From: Propionigenium maris DSM 9537
GTDB lineage: Bacteria > Fusobacteriota > Fusobacteriia > Fusobacteriales > Fusobacteriaceae
Direction of reading: 5' to 3'
NCBI RefSeq assembly: GCF_027925155.1
Contig: NZ_BSDY01000002.1
Location: forward strand, 248,001-312,000
DNA length: 64,000 bases
The notes beneath the pieces are model-generated. The model searched no databases and had not been told where the DNA came from. It was given only the letters and a program-made list of their open reading frames with translations. This document shows, piece after piece, positions 8,521 to 17,128 of the stretch. Numbering within the stretch: position 1 is the first letter of the stretch; every line of letters begins with the position of its first letter. A program made the position numbers and the translations under genes.

Positions 8521-8526
8521 TCCCTT

Positions 8527-9119
8527 TTAAACCATGCTATCTTCAGTGTATATCTCCTCAAACTTCCTGTGGTTGTCTAGAAAGATATCCACCAGTAGGG
8601 GATCGAAGTGCTCCCCCCTTTCCTCCTGGATAATTTCTATGGATCTCTCGTGGGAAAAGGCCGGCTTATAACTTCTCTCCTGCCTTAATGCATCGTAAAC
8701 ATCAACCAGAGCCACTATTCTTGCTTCCAGAGGAATCTCATCCCCCTGAAGCCCCTCAAGGTATCCCCCTCCATTCCACTTCTCATGGTGGTAGCGAACT
8801 ATATTTTCAGCCACACTTCCCAGCCTAGCGCCGCAGATCAACTCATATCCTGTAGCCACATGTTTCTTCATGGCTTCAAACGCTTCCTTGGTAAGCTTCC
8901 CCCTCTTCTTTAAGATGGAATCGCTAATGGCAACCTTCCCCACATCGTGGAGGGACGCAAACTTACCTACCTCATATATAAATCCCTCTGAGCATCCGTA
9001 TAGCTCCGCCAAAAGTTTGGAGTATAGCCCTACCCTGACTATGTGCTCCCCTGTATCCTCATCATTATATTCATTGGATTTTTCCAGTACACCTACAATG
9101 GCAAGGCCAGAGACTGGTT
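8527..9119 (-). pseudogene. HD-GYP phosphodiesterase domain, frame-separated from its sensor
   Basis: This is the 3' part of what should be one gene with the sensor at 9093-10628. In this frame one reads LAIVGVLEKSNEYNDEDTGEH (split across the junction near 9100), then SLHDVGKVAI and HHEKWNGGGYLEG..IPL..RIVALVDVYDAL. These are the metal-binding HD and the GYP region of c-di-GMP phosphodiesterases, with GYL replacing GYP. The first internal ATG (9012) would start after the beginning of the HD fold and has no good ribosome site. Restoring one base near GGCCTT (about 9104) joins the two frames. It could be a real mutation, a sequencing error or a -1 frameshift event. Confidence 0.75.
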
Positions 9120-10628
9120 TTTCTCCAGTTCTAAGTTCCTTTCCTGAAGATACTTATTCTTCTTCCCCACCTGTGCCACTGAAAAGCCCAGATAGAGGAG
9201 AATCAATATCCCCCCTCCCGTCCAGAGGGAGAGTGTTCTCAGCCTTACCTCTAAAAGCACTGGTGAAGCCTGAACCTGCTTTCTCATCTTCTCCATCTCA
9301 ATGGTACTCCTTCTCAGGGAAAGTGCCTTACTTAAGATGGAGTAGAGCTCCTCATTGCCCTCAGGTACTCCTAAACTTGTGGTAATCTTCTTCAGGGTCC
9401 CCACCCTGTGTATATCCTTGTGATTGTTGCTCTGAAGATAAAAATCTGCAAGATCCTCCCTCATGACAAAGTAATCTATCTCCCTTTTCTCCAGGGCAGA
9501 TATTACATCCTTAAAACTCTCAAAGGACACTACCCGACCAAGCTCTATATTCTCCCTGAGATACTCCTCCTCCCTGAGTCCCTTTAAGGTAGCAATTCTT
9601 TTTCCTTCAAGGTTTGTAAGGGTTTTTATACTTCTTATATTTTGAGAGTATACAGCAATTTTGTACTGATAGATTGGTTCAGTGTACTTATAGTTGTTCC
9701 TTTTCTTGCCTATTTCATCTAGGGTAAAATCATAGTCCTCCTGAGAAATTTCAATAGGTACTCCGATTAGCTTTGAAAAACCCGAGATAAAAAATGAAGC
9801 AGCCCCCTTTCTGTAGCTGAGGGCTCCCGGCATAGTTAATAGTTTCAGCTCCTCACTGCCCTTTACCCTTAGTTTTTCCTTTCTCTTCAGCCACTGCTCC
9901 TCCTCTGGGGTAAACCTCAAATTTTTTCTCTCTCCCCTTATGGAGTTAGACATTATAATCCTTCTCAGTTCACCGTTTCTTTCAAGCTCCCCCAGAGTAT
10001 ATTTTAAAATATCAAAGAGATAGCCTCTATCTCTGGGGATCTTCATCCTTACCTTAATATCATAGGCGGCTGGAATAAGGGTCCTGTGCATGCCTTGGAG
10101 GAGACCTTTTATCTCAACCTCCTTTGCCGCTTCACTATCTAGGATCAGTCCATCATATTCTCCTCCTCTATACTCCTCTATCTGCTTCCCCAGAGTTAGG
10201 AGCCTTCTGTTTTCTCCAATGCCCAGATTTTCAACAAGCCTCTCCTCAAGGCCACGGGATATAATCCTCATCCCTCTCACTTCCCTGAAGGAATCGATCC
10301 TCTCCCGAGTATAGAGGTAGAGACCTATATTCAAATAGGGATCTGTAAAGTAAAACTTCTCCCCATCCGACTCCTCAAAAATGGCTGAGGTAGCTATAAA
10401 GTCTCCCTCCCCCCTCGTGCACCTGATATCTATTCCATACCTCTCCCTGACTCTTTCCAGTAAATCTGGAACTATACCAAACTCATCCTCTTCATTGTAG
10501 TAGAGTCTGCCTTCATCTCCAGTTACACTTCCATAAAAAATCCTGTTACGATTTTCCAGCAGCCAGAGCTCTAAAAATATCCTTTTATGAAGGATAAACA
10601 GGCTTAAGACCAGTACAGATACTATCAT
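9093..10628 (-). CDS. Tandem SBP_bac_3 periplasmic sensor, part of a frameshifted HD-GYP signalling protein
   Basis: 511 residues in frame before a stop. An N-terminal membrane anchor (IVSVLVLSLFILHKRIFLEL) is followed by two periplasmic amino-acid-binding-protein-like (SBP_bac_3) domains, about 40-235 and 245-470. The second has the familiar TEPIYQYKIAVY and NLEGKRIATLKGLREEEYL pattern. A second membrane helix (GGILILLYLGFSVAQVG, about 478-495) and the start of a coiled linker (NKYLQERNLELEKN) come next. The frame then ends in LALPL, exactly where the HD-GYP domain continues in the other frame. Intact, it would be a transmembrane receptor that controls c-di-GMP breakdown in response to a small ligand. 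Confidence 0.8.
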   Translation of the reverse strand: MIVSVLVLSLFILHKRIFLELWLLENRNRIFYGSVTGDEGRLYYNEEDEFGIVPDLLERVRERYGIDIRCTRGEGDFIATSAIFEESDGEKFYFTDPYLNIGLYLYTRERIDSFREVRGMRIISRGLEERLVENLGIGENRRLLTLGKQIEEYRGGEYDGLILDSEAAKEVEIKGLLQGMHRTLIPAAYDIKVRMKIPRDRGYLFDILKYTLGELERNGELRRIIMSNSIRGERKNLRFTPEEEQWLKRKEKLRVKGSEELKLLTMPGALSYRKGAASFFISGFSKLIGVPIEISQEDYDFTLDEIGKKRNNYKYTEPIYQYKIAVYSQNIRSIKTLTNLEGKRIATLKGLREEEYLRENIELGRVVSFESFKDVISALEKREIDYFVMREDLADFYLQSNNHKDIHRVGTLKKITTSLGVPEGNEELYSILSKALSLRRSTIEMEKMRKQVQASPVLLEVRLRTLSLWTGGGILILLYLGFSVAQVGKKNKYLQERNLELEKNQSLALPL

Positions 10629-10763
10629 CTATCTCTTTCCTCTCATATGCTTACTCCTATAATTTTTTTCAAACATTATTAGACTATACTAATTTTTAGA
10701 GAGTGTTCAGATGAAAATATTCTCTTTTTGGTGTTGTAACGTACAATATTTTACCTTAAATAA

Positions 10764-10788
10764 AAAAAGCCTCTGGAAAAGGCTTTTT
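10764..10788 (-). terminator. Terminator overlapping the stop of the 10.8-kb gene
   Basis: AAAAAGCC / GGCTTTTT stem around CTCTGGAAAA. The stem overlaps the stop codon of the minus-strand gene, and T-runs follow on that strand. Confidence 0.8.
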
Positions 10789-11053
10789 AAAACTTAACTA
10801 TGATTCTATGACCAGAGGGATTACACCCTAAAAAATCTATCTCAAATTTTTCCTCATAGATAGGTTTCAGTTCGTGGAGCAAGGGCTCTAGAATCCTGTA
10901 ATCCTCATCTGTGCAGTTTAGGGTGAGGCGGCTGTTTTCATTGATCAAGTAACCTACCTGCCCCCTCTGAATACAGTAGCAATCCCTTACCAGACTTAAG
11001 CCGTTCTCATTTAGAAGTTCTTTCAACGATACCATAAACCTATTTATCTTCAT
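10787..11053 (-). CDS. Small protein of unknown function
   Basis: About 88 residues, starting at the ATG of MKINRFMVSL. This ATG is 7 bases after the AAGGAGGGGG site, whereas the ATG two codons upstream sits directly on that site. Contains LKELLNENGLSLVRDCYCIQ, a strand-rich middle (GYLINENSRLTLNC) and ends HRIIVKF. The size, the order of predicted elements and the C-terminal aromatic-ending strand resemble the 87-residue gene at 16730-16993 (ending CLWIKF), so the two may be distant relatives. No known domain. Confidence 0.6.
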   Translation of the reverse strand: MKINRFMVSLKELLNENGLSLVRDCYCIQRGQVGYLINENSRLTLNCTDEDYRILEPLLHELKPIYEEKFEIDFLGCNPSGHRIIVKF

Positions 11054-11228
11054 AAGCATCCCCCTCCTTCTCTAGTTTAGCCTGAAGAAAGTCAATATTC
11101 AACCACCGCTCATCCCACAAATAAACCGAAAACTCAAATAAAAAGCAACGTGATGTTGCATCCTTGTAACCAATTGGAGCACCAATTACTTCACATAATT
11201 TTTTCAAATTTAATACTTTCCTTAACAA
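11040..11228 (-). CDS. Possible small protein upstream of the 10.8-kb gene
   Basis: A 62-codon frame beginning with TTG and ending in EKEGDAYEDK; its end overlaps the next gene, so translation coupling is possible. The composition looks protein-like (CFLFEFSVYLWDERWLNIDFL), but no ribosome site is visible and its first codons coincide with a piece of sequence shared with the dispersed intergenic repeat. It may be the remains of a longer gene. Confidence 0.3.
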   Translation of the reverse strand: MLRKVLNLKKLCEVIGAPIGYKDATSRCFLFEFSVYLWDERWLNIDFLQAKLEKEGDAYEDK

Positions 11229-11231
11229 TAA

Positions 11232-11258
11232 AAAGACCTTTTTATAAAAGGTCTTTTA
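11232..11258 (-). terminator. Terminator of the 11.3-kb gene
   Basis: AAAAGACCTTTT / AAAAGGTCTTTT stem with a TAT loop, T-rich on both strands, 8 bases 3' of the stop codon of the minus-strand gene. Confidence 0.8.
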
Positions 11259-11266
11259 TGGAAAAA

Positions 11267-11530
11267 TTACTTAAAGATATGGGGATTTCTTACCATTATG
11301 AAGGTAGGTATCTTGAGGTGCGGTCTGCCACTAGTCCCCGCCGACTCTGCATCGTAACCTCCAGATCTTAAGATCTCCGAAACATCTCCATACTCCTCAG
11401 GAATAGCCAGTCGCAGCTCACCCTTTCCGTGCTCTACATAGACCTCCTTAATAGTAGGGTCATACTTGTAATCCCAGGGAACTAATTCAAACTTATGGCT
11501 TTTTAAGTAGCCCTTTAATTTTTCAATCAT
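11267..11530 (-). CDS. Small protein of unknown function
   Basis: 87 residues starting MIEKLKGYLKSHKFELVPWD, with an AAGGGGGG site upstream. The C-terminal part (DAESAGTSGRPHLKIPTFIM) is unusual in composition. No membrane segment or recognisable motif. It has its own terminator. The 236 bp upstream to the rpiR stop hold no further feature that I can support. Confidence 0.5.
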   Translation of the reverse strand: MIEKLKGYLKSHKFELVPWDYKYDPTIKEVYVEHGKGELRLAIPEEYGDVSEILRSGGYDAESAGTSGRPHLKIPTFIMVRNPHIFK

Positions 11531-11766
11531 TTAGTGCACCCCCCTTTCTATAAGGTTAACCAAAAAAACAGCAAAAATCAATCTACCTGAACCTGGAAAT
11601 AGAAGGAAAGTTAGAAGATAACCGGTATATTGTGCTTTAATCCAGATAAAAAGATAGATTCCCTTTAAAGGACACAGTTAGTCCATAGACTAAAAGGAAT
11701 TGAAGCTGGTACCTCCACTATAGATAGCTCCATAGAAATTCACTTTCTCCTCTCTAGAACATCCCA

Positions 11767-12471
11767 TCAGAGAGACCTCTTCCTCTCCAGGTAGAGCTTA
11801 AGCAGCTCTTCAAACCCCAGGATAACATTTCCATAGAAGGGGGTGGGCTGCTTAACTATCCTATTTTCCGTGGATATTCCCTCGATGACAAAGGATACAT
11901 CTGAGTTTTTAGCTATTGTATTCTCAAACTTCCCTGTAAAACTTACAGTTAAGTAGTCCTTGGGAGAGAGCTCGGCATTTTTTAGGATATTCAGACACTT
12001 AACCGACTCCCCTGTGTTGGATATGACTATAAGGGCATCGTAGGTTTTTCCTATTCCGTCAAAAAACAACTTGGAATCTATACAGTCTAAAAGGTGAGAT
12101 TCTATTCCCATAGTAAATAGTCTGTTATTGATATAGTGTGCCACTATTCCGCTGAACTCCTCTCCGTAAACTGCAATTTTCATATTGAGAAGACAATCTA
12201 TAAACTTTGTAACCTCTGCCCTGCTCCTCACCCGGTATCTGGAATCTATATCCACTGGCATAAACTCCCTCTTCATCCTCTGGGATCTGAGGGAGTAGGT
12301 CATATCTGTATATCCCTTGTAACCCAGTTTTTTTGAGAGCCTCACTATACTGCTTGTGGAGGTATAGGTCTTTTTGGCCACTCCCCTGATGCCAATCTCT
12401 ATACACTCCTCTATATTATTGCTGATATAGTCAAATATTCTCTCCTCTGTTTCCTTCATAACTTCCCCCAT
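11767..12471 (-). CDS. MurR/RpiR-family transcriptional regulator
   Basis: About 234 residues. I start it at MGEVMKETEERIFDYI (12471), which has AAGGAGT six bases upstream, not at a longer in-frame start. The N-terminal helix-turn-helix (about 10-75) has the family pattern IRGVAKKTYTSTSSIVRLSKKLGYKGY. The C-terminal SIS sugar-isomerase-type sensor domain (about 95-225) shows IAVYGEEFSGIVAHYINNRL and DALIVISNTGESVKC. RpiR proteins are usually repressors sensing a phosphorylated or acidic metabolite. Divergent from the hut/folate operon, so control of that operon and of itself is the simplest guess. Confidence 0.85.
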   Translation of the reverse strand: MGEVMKETEERIFDYISNNIEECIEIGIRGVAKKTYTSTSSIVRLSKKLGYKGYTDMTYSLRSQRMKREFMPVDIDSRYRVRSRAEVTKFIDCLLNMKIAVYGEEFSGIVAHYINNRLFTMGIESHLLDCIDSKLFFDGIGKTYDALIVISNTGESVKCLNILKNAELSPKDYLTVSFTGKFENTIAKNSDVSFVIEGISTENRIVKQPTPFYGNVILGFEELLKLYLERKRSL

Positions 12472-12494
12472 AGCTGACTCCTTTTTTCTTTTTT

Positions 12495-12508
12495 TGAAAA
12501 ATGTTTCA
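12495..12508. promoter_or_regulatory. Inverted repeat in front of the RpiR gene
   Basis: TGAAA-AATG-TTTCA, immediately upstream of the ribosome site of the regulator gene. Related half-sites TGAAA (12566-12570) and TTTCA (12595-12599) lie further into the divergent region. A candidate autoregulatory site; not tested. Confidence 0.45.
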
Positions 12509-12614
12509 TCACCAAGCCTTTTAAAAACCACATTTTATAAGCTATCAAAACAAAACATTGAATTTTGAAACAATTAATTATCCAGAAAAAACAATTTCAT
12601 ATATTTAATGAATT

Positions 12615-12654
12615 TTGATACCCCCGCTTTTATATACTATAACACTAGTATATA
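12615..12654 (+). promoter_or_regulatory. hut/folate operon promoter with overlapping operator
   Basis: TTGATA (12615-12620), 17 bp, TATAAC (12638-12643) is a good promoter for hutD onward. A perfect 9-bp inverted repeat TATATACTA / TAGTATATA with a 6-bp spacer (12631-12654) covers the -10 box and start site. This is the geometry of a repressor operator, plausibly for the divergent RpiR protein. Confidence 0.75.
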
Positions 12655-12662
12655 ACATTAAT

Positions 12663-12750
12663 CTGAGTAAATTAAAGATGCTTTTTTCACCACAAGATAG
12701 GGGGTAAGATTTATCCCTAAAAAGAGAAGCACTTAAAATATAGCGCTCAG
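12663..12750 (+). ncRNA. Structured 5' leader of the hut/folate operon (candidate cis-RNA)
   Basis: The roughly 120-nt untranslated leader can fold as nested helices: CTGAG (12663-12667) with CTCAG (12746-12750); GCTTTTTT (12680-12687) with the segment ending GAGAAGC (12723-12730, with G-U pairs); and AGGG (12699-12702) with CCCT (12715-12718). No consensus of a known riboswitch is recognised, including the tetrahydrofolate class. It could be a mere stabilising structure. Confidence 0.35.
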
Positions 12751-12769
12751 TAAGTAAAGCAGGTGGAGG

Positions 12770-13297
12770 ATGGACAGAAAAAATCTCAGAAATATAGAGG
12801 GAAGACCCTGGAGTGGTGGGACCACAAGGGAGATCTACAGAGACCAGGAGGATTTTAACCTAAGGATATCCAGTGCAGTTATAGACCCTGGAGCAAGTAA
12901 GTTTTCAGACTACTCTGGATACAGGAGAATCCTGAAGGTCCTTGAGGGAGAGGTAAATCTCCGAAAGCAAGAAGAAATTATTAAGCTGGATAGGGAGAGA
13001 GTCCTCTTATTTGGCGGCGAGGAGGATATCTACTCTGAAAGTAGCTCCAGTGTACTGGATTTCAATGTGATATTCAGGGAGGACAGGGTTAAACCATCCT
13101 TTCTAGAAGTAAGAAAAAAAGCAACTCTCATTACCAGAGACATAGTGTTTATCCTTTCTCTTGAGGAGGGATCCAAGGTAGAGTTCAAGGGTAGCTGCTC
13201 CACACTGGATAGATATGACCTTTTTCTTCTAAGGGAGGAGGAGGAGAAACATATGGAATTAATAGGAAAGTTCATAGTGGTTACCTGGAACATTTAG
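12770..13297 (+). CDS. hutD: HutD-family protein of histidine utilisation
   Basis: 175 residues, a cupin-like protein of the HutD family. The N-terminus (NLRNIEGRPWSGGTTREIYR) and ISSAVIDPGASKFSDYSGYRRILKVLEGEV match the family pattern W.GG.T.EI and RISVA...G.FS...G..R.L..L.G. HutD is found in histidine-degradation operons and is proposed to limit flux by binding an intermediate; its exact role is not settled. First gene of the operon with ftcD, fchA and fhs. ATG follows GGTGGAGG. No histidase or urocanase gene is nearby, so those lie elsewhere. Confidence 0.85.
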   Translation: MDRKNLRNIEGRPWSGGTTREIYRDQEDFNLRISSAVIDPGASKFSDYSGYRRILKVLEGEVNLRKQEEIIKLDRERVLLFGGEEDIYSESSSSVLDFNVIFREDRVKPSFLEVRKKATLITRDIVFILSLEEGSKVEFKGSCSTLDRYDLFLLREEEEKHMELIGKFIVVTWNI

Positions 13298-13358
13298 TCA
13301 AAAATTACTTTTTATTATATAGATTATTTTAAATATCAGTTAAGAGGGGGAGATTGAT

Positions 13359-14249
13359 GTGGCAAAGATAGTACAGTGTGTACCTAACTACAGTGAGGGA
13401 AGAGATTTAGAGAAGGTAGAGAAGATAGTTGCTTCCTACAAGAACAGAGAGGGGGTAAAACTTCTCAGCTGTGAGCCAGATGCAGACTATAACAGAACTG
13501 TAGTGACGGTAATAGGGGATCCCGTTGCTGTAGCAGAAGCAGTTGTGGAATCAGCAGGGGTTGCAGCAGAGGTTATAGACATGACAACACACAGCGGAGA
13601 GCACTCTAGAATGGGAGCTATCGATGTGGTTCCATTTATACCTATTAAGGATATGACTATGGATGAGTGTGTGGATATAGCTAAGAAGGTTGGAGAGGAG
13701 TTATTCCAAAAACACGGAATTCCTGTATTCCTATATGAGGAGGCTGCTACAAGACCTGAGAGAACAAACCTTGCCAAGGTTAGAAAGGGGCAATTTGAGG
13801 GAATGCCTGAGAAGTTAAAGGATCCTCAGTGGCACCCTGATTTTGGAAGAGATGAGATCCACCCGAGAGCAGGAGTTACAGCTGTGGGGGCAAGGATGCC
13901 ACTGGTAGCTTACAATATCGACCTGGACACAAGCAACCTGGAGATCGGTAAGAAGATCGCCGCTGCAATAAGACACTCTGGTGGAGGGTTCAGATATATT
14001 AAAGCTGGAGCTGTGGAAACTAAGGGAATCATTCAGGTGACTATGAATATAACAAACTACAAGAAGACATCTATCTACAGGGTGTTTGAAACTGTAAAGA
14101 TGGAAGCTAAGAGATATGGAGTACATGTAACTGGAAGTGAGATAGTTGGGCTGGCTCCTATGGAGGCCTTTGTGGAAAGTGCTGAGTACTACCTAGGACT
14201 ATACGGTTTCTCAAAGGATAAGGTGCTAGAAACTCACCTTATGGACTAA
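13359..14249 (+). CDS. ftcD: Glutamate formimidoyltransferase
   Basis: A 296-residue stand-alone version of the N-terminal half of mammalian FTCD. It transfers the formimino group of N-formimino-L-glutamate to tetrahydrofolate, giving glutamate and 5-formimino-THF, in the cytoplasm. Recognisable: VQCVPNYSEGRDLEKVEKI at the start, AAEVIDMTTHSGEHSRMGA, GIPVFLYEEAATRPERTNLA, WHPDFGRDEIHPRAGVTAVG and NIDLDTSNLEIGKKIAAAIR. The start is the GTG at 13359; the ATG two bases earlier would run into a stop after four codons. The length is normal for the bacterial single-domain enzyme. Confidence 0.96.
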   Translation: MAKIVQCVPNYSEGRDLEKVEKIVASYKNREGVKLLSCEPDADYNRTVVTVIGDPVAVAEAVVESAGVAAEVIDMTTHSGEHSRMGAIDVVPFIPIKDMTMDECVDIAKKVGEELFQKHGIPVFLYEEAATRPERTNLAKVRKGQFEGMPEKLKDPQWHPDFGRDEIHPRAGVTAVGARMPLVAYNIDLDTSNLEIGKKIAAAIRHSGGGFRYIKAGAVETKGIIQVTMNITNYKKTSIYRVFETVKMEAKRYGVHVTGSEIVGLAPMEAFVESAEYYLGLYGFSKDKVLETHLMD

Positions 14250-14275
14250 TCATTTCTACTAAATAGGAGGATAAT

Positions 14276-14908
14276 ATGAAATTAATGGATAAAAATATAA
14301 GGGACTTTATAGCTGAGGTAGATTCATCCTCTCCTGCACCAGGAGGGGGAAGCGTATCTGCCCTTGCAGGATCTTTAGGGGCATCCCTTTCGAGGATGGT
14401 GGGACACCTCACTGTAAACAAGAAGAAGTTCAAGGGTCTTTCAGAGGAGATCCAGGGGGAGTTCATAAGAAGGTTTGAGGAACTTGAGGGTGTAAAGGAT
14501 GAGCTGAATATCCTGGTAGACAGAGACACGGAAGCCTTCAACCTGGTAATGGCAGCATTCAAGCTTCCCAAGGAGACAGATGAGGAGAAGGCAGCCAGGG
14601 GAGAAGCTATAGAAAAAGCTACCTATAAGGCTATAGAGGTACCAATGGCAATAGCTGAAAACTCCTACAAGGGACTGGAACTAATAGGATACTTCCTGGA
14701 GTATGGTAATAAGAATGCCATTACAGACCTTGGAGTATCGGCACTACTACTGTCTGCAGCACTGGAGGGGGCTGTTCTAAATGTAAAGATAAACCTTCCT
14801 GGGATAACAGATGAAGCCTATGTTAGCGAGGTATCAGGTAAGTGCAACAAGCTTGTAGAAGAGGGAGACAGGATAAAGAGAGAGATAATGGGGGGAATCA
14901 AACTATGA
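14276..14908 (+). CDS. fchA: Formiminotetrahydrofolate cyclodeaminase
   Basis: 210 residues, an all-helical enzyme of the FTCD_C family that converts 5-formimino-THF to 5,10-methenyl-THF and ammonia. The signature [20 protein letters not shown] near the N-terminus is the folate-binding region, and the helices around [20 protein letters not shown] are typical. It follows ftcD by 26 bp and its stop overlaps the fhs start codon (ATGA at 14905-14908), so translation is coupled. Channelling between FtcD and FchA, covalent in mammals, must here rely on complex formation. Confidence 0.95.
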   Translation: MKLMDKNIRDFIAEVDSSSPAPGGGSVSALAGSLGASLSRMVGHLTVNKKKFKGLSEEIQGEFIRRFEELEGVKDELNILVDRDTEAFNLVMAAFKLPKETDEEKAARGEAIEKATYKAIEVPMAIAENSYKGLELIGYFLEYGNKNAITDLGVSALLLSAALEGAVLNVKINLPGITDEAYVSEVSGKCNKLVEEGDRIKREIMGGIKL

Positions 14909-16569
14909 AAAACGATATCACAATAGCACAAGAAGCAACGATCTTAAAGATCAACGAGATTGCAGCTAAGATCGGACTTGGTGAAGACGACTACGATCAA
15001 TATGGAAAGTATAAGGCGAAGGTTGACTCAAACCTTCTTAAGAGATTAGAGGACAAGAAGGATGGTAAATTAATCCTTGTAACTGCAATCACTCCTACTC
15101 CAGCTGGAGAGGGGAAGTCCACTGTAAGTGTGGGACTTACTCAGGCATTGAACAGACTTGGAAAGAACTCCATAGCAGCTCTTAGAGAACCATCTCTAGG
15201 ACCGGTATTTGGTATCAAGGGGGGAGCTACAGGAGGAGGACACTCTCAGGTAATTCCAATGGAGGATATAAATCTTCACTTTACAGGGGACCTTCACGCA
15301 ATTGGAGTGGCACACAACCTAATCTCAGCTTGTCTAGACAACCACATCAAGCAGGGAAATGACCTGGATATAGATGTAACAAAGATCACATGGAAGAGAG
15401 TTATGGATATGAATGACAGAACTCTTAGAAATATAGTAGTAGGAATGGGAGGAGCTCCAAGTGGAATCCCTAGACAGGATTCCTTCCAGATAACAGTGGC
15501 TTCCGAGATAATGGCTGCCCTTTGTCTGGCAAACTCTCTAGCAGACCTTAAAGTAAGGATCTCCAAGATGGTTCTTGGATACACAAGGGGAGGAGCTCTT
15601 GTTAGAGTTGGTGACCTTGAGATAGAGGGAGCTGTAACAGCTCTTCTTAAAGAGGCTATCAAGCCAAACCTTGTTCAGACCCTAGAAAATACCCCGGTAT
15701 TTATCCACGGTGGGCCATTTGCAAATATCGCCCACGGGTGTAACTCGGTAATGGCTACCAAGCTGGCTCTTAAGTTATCCGACTACACTGTAACTGAAGC
15801 TGGATTTGCAGCTGACCTGGGAGCGGAAAAGTTCCTGGACATCAAGTGTAGAAAGGCTGGAATTACACCAAATGCAGTGGTTATCGTAGCTACTGTAAGA
15901 GCTCTTAAGCACCACGGTGGAGCCAAGGATCTTTCTGTGGAAAACCTAGATGCCCTTTCAGCTGGACTTGCTAACCTGGATAAGCATATAGAGAATATGA
16001 AGAAGTTCAACCTGCCTGTGGTGGTTGCTATGAACAGATTCCTTACAGATACAGATGCAGAGTTTGATCTAATAAGAGAGAGATGCGAAGAACACGGAGT
16101 ACCGGTAGCTCTTTGTGATGTATGGGCTAACGGAGGAGCAGGGGGAGAGGAGCTTGCTCAGATGGTTCTAGTAGAGATAGAGAAGGGAGAGGACAACTAT
16201 ACTCCACTCTATGAGCTAGACCTTCCGGTAGCTGAAAAGATCGAAAAGATCGCCAAGGAGATCTACGGTGCTGACGGTGTAACCTTCTCAGCTAAGGCTA
16301 AAAAGATGCTAAAGACTCTAGAGGACTTTGGTTACAACAACCTTCCAGTGTGTATGTCCAAAACTCAGAAGTCAATCTCAGACAATGCAAGTCTTCTGGG
16401 AAGACCTAGCGGGTTTACAGTAAATATCAACGAGCTGAGACTTTCAGCTGGAGCTGGATTTGTAGTAGCTATGGCTGGAAATATAATTGATATGCCTGGA
16501 TTGCCAAAGAAGCCTGCAGCAAGCCTTATAGACATCGATGATAATGGAAAGATCAGCGGACTATTTTAA
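14905..16569 (+). CDS. fhs: Formate--tetrahydrofolate ligase
   Basis: 554 residues from the ATG at 14905, the usual family length. It interconverts 10-formyl-THF + ADP + phosphate and formate + THF + ATP. Visible are the P-loop [16 protein letters not shown] (about residues 65-80), [18 protein letters not shown] (cofactor binding), [16 protein letters not shown] near the C-terminus, and [16 protein letters not shown]. As the last gene of the hut operon it can run in the ATP-forming direction, turning histidine's C2 carbon into formate and ATP; the methenyl-THF cyclohydrolase step must be encoded elsewhere. Strong terminator follows. Confidence 0.98.
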   Translation: MKNDITIAQEATILKINEIAAKIGLGEDDYDQYGKYKAKVDSNLLKRLEDKKDGKLILVTAITPTPAGEGKSTVSVGLTQALNRLGKNSIAALREPSLGPVFGIKGGATGGGHSQVIPMEDINLHFTGDLHAIGVAHNLISACLDNHIKQGNDLDIDVTKITWKRVMDMNDRTLRNIVVGMGGAPSGIPRQDSFQITVASEIMAALCLANSLADLKVRISKMVLGYTRGGALVRVGDLEIEGAVTALLKEAIKPNLVQTLENTPVFIHGGPFANIAHGCNSVMATKLALKLSDYTVTEAGFAADLGAEKFLDIKCRKAGITPNAVVIVATVRALKHHGGAKDLSVENLDALSAGLANLDKHIENMKKFNLPVVVAMNRFLTDTDAEFDLIRERCEEHGVPVALCDVWANGGAGGEELAQMVLVEIEKGEDNYTPLYELDLPVAEKIEKIAKEIYGADGVTFSAKAKKMLKTLEDFGYNNLPVCMSKTQKSISDNASLLGRPSGFTVNINELRLSAGAGFVVAMAGNIIDMPGLPKKPAASLIDIDDNGKISGLF

Positions 16570-16585
16570 GGATAAGTATTAAATT

Positions 16586-16640
16586 AAAAACCATCCTGGT
16601 TCTTGAGAGAAACACTCTTGAGACCTGGATGGTTTTTCTT
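16586..16640 (+). terminator. Terminator of the hut/folate operon
   Basis: A long imperfect stem: AAAACCATCC pairs with GGATGGTTTT and, inside it, TTCTTGAGAG pairs with CTCTTGAGA-type sequence around AAACA. A T-run follows. Confidence 0.9.
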
Positions 16641-16729
16641 ATTTAAATACCTCTGAACCCCTAAATTGATTTTTCCTAAAATTGAAGTTAGACTTAAATG
16701 GCACAAAAATCATTAAAAGGGGTGATTTG

Positions 16730-16993
16730 ATGAGGGAAAAATTGGTCTCCAGCCTTATAGATGCATTTGACCACAAGGGACTTAAGGTTGTTGAGGAGGG
16801 AGATACTCTGAAAACAAATGAAGTTAGATATGAGTTTATTGGAGAAGATGTAATTCAATTAAACTACCGAGACTGCCCACACACTAAGATCGTTGAATCT
16901 ATTGAGGGCTTTAAACTCTTTGTCCCCTATATAGATCTTAAGTGCGACTATGGAATTAAGGATGACGACCACTGCCTCTGGATTAAGTTTTAA
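16730..16993 (+). CDS. Small protein of unknown function
   Basis: 87 residues from the ATG at 16730, which has AAGGGGTGA upstream; a longer in-frame start 48 bases earlier lacks a ribosome site. Predicted helix (LVSSLIDAFDHKGLKVVEEG), then alternating strands (EVRYEFIGEDVIQLNY, FKLFVPYIDL) and a final CLWIKF. Four Cys/His-rich positions (DCPHTK, DLKCDY, DDHCLW) could be chance or a metal site. Similar in plan to the gene at 10787-11053. No known family. Confidence 0.6.
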   Translation: MREKLVSSLIDAFDHKGLKVVEEGDTLKTNEVRYEFIGEDVIQLNYRDCPHTKIVESIEGFKLFVPYIDLKCDYGIKDDDHCLWIKF

Positions 16994-17000
16994 CCTGCAA

Positions 17001-17031
17001 CTCCTCTCCCATTGGGAGAGGAGTTTTTTTT
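17001..17031 (+). terminator. Terminator of the 16.7-kb gene
   Basis: Ten-base stem CTCCTCTCCC / GGGAGAGGAG with an ATT loop and eight T. Confidence 0.95.
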
Positions 17032-17128
17032 ATGAAATTATCCTCATCATCCTTATTGACTTTCAACTCTTCATAGAGTAATAGAGTCGTGGGTTACATA
17101 CTTGATTAGTGTGAACAGAGGAGGACCT

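Noticed and set aside
12663..12750. Tetrahydrofolate riboswitch
   Set aside because: The fold and sequence do not match the THF riboswitch consensus I know, in spite of the folate genes downstream.
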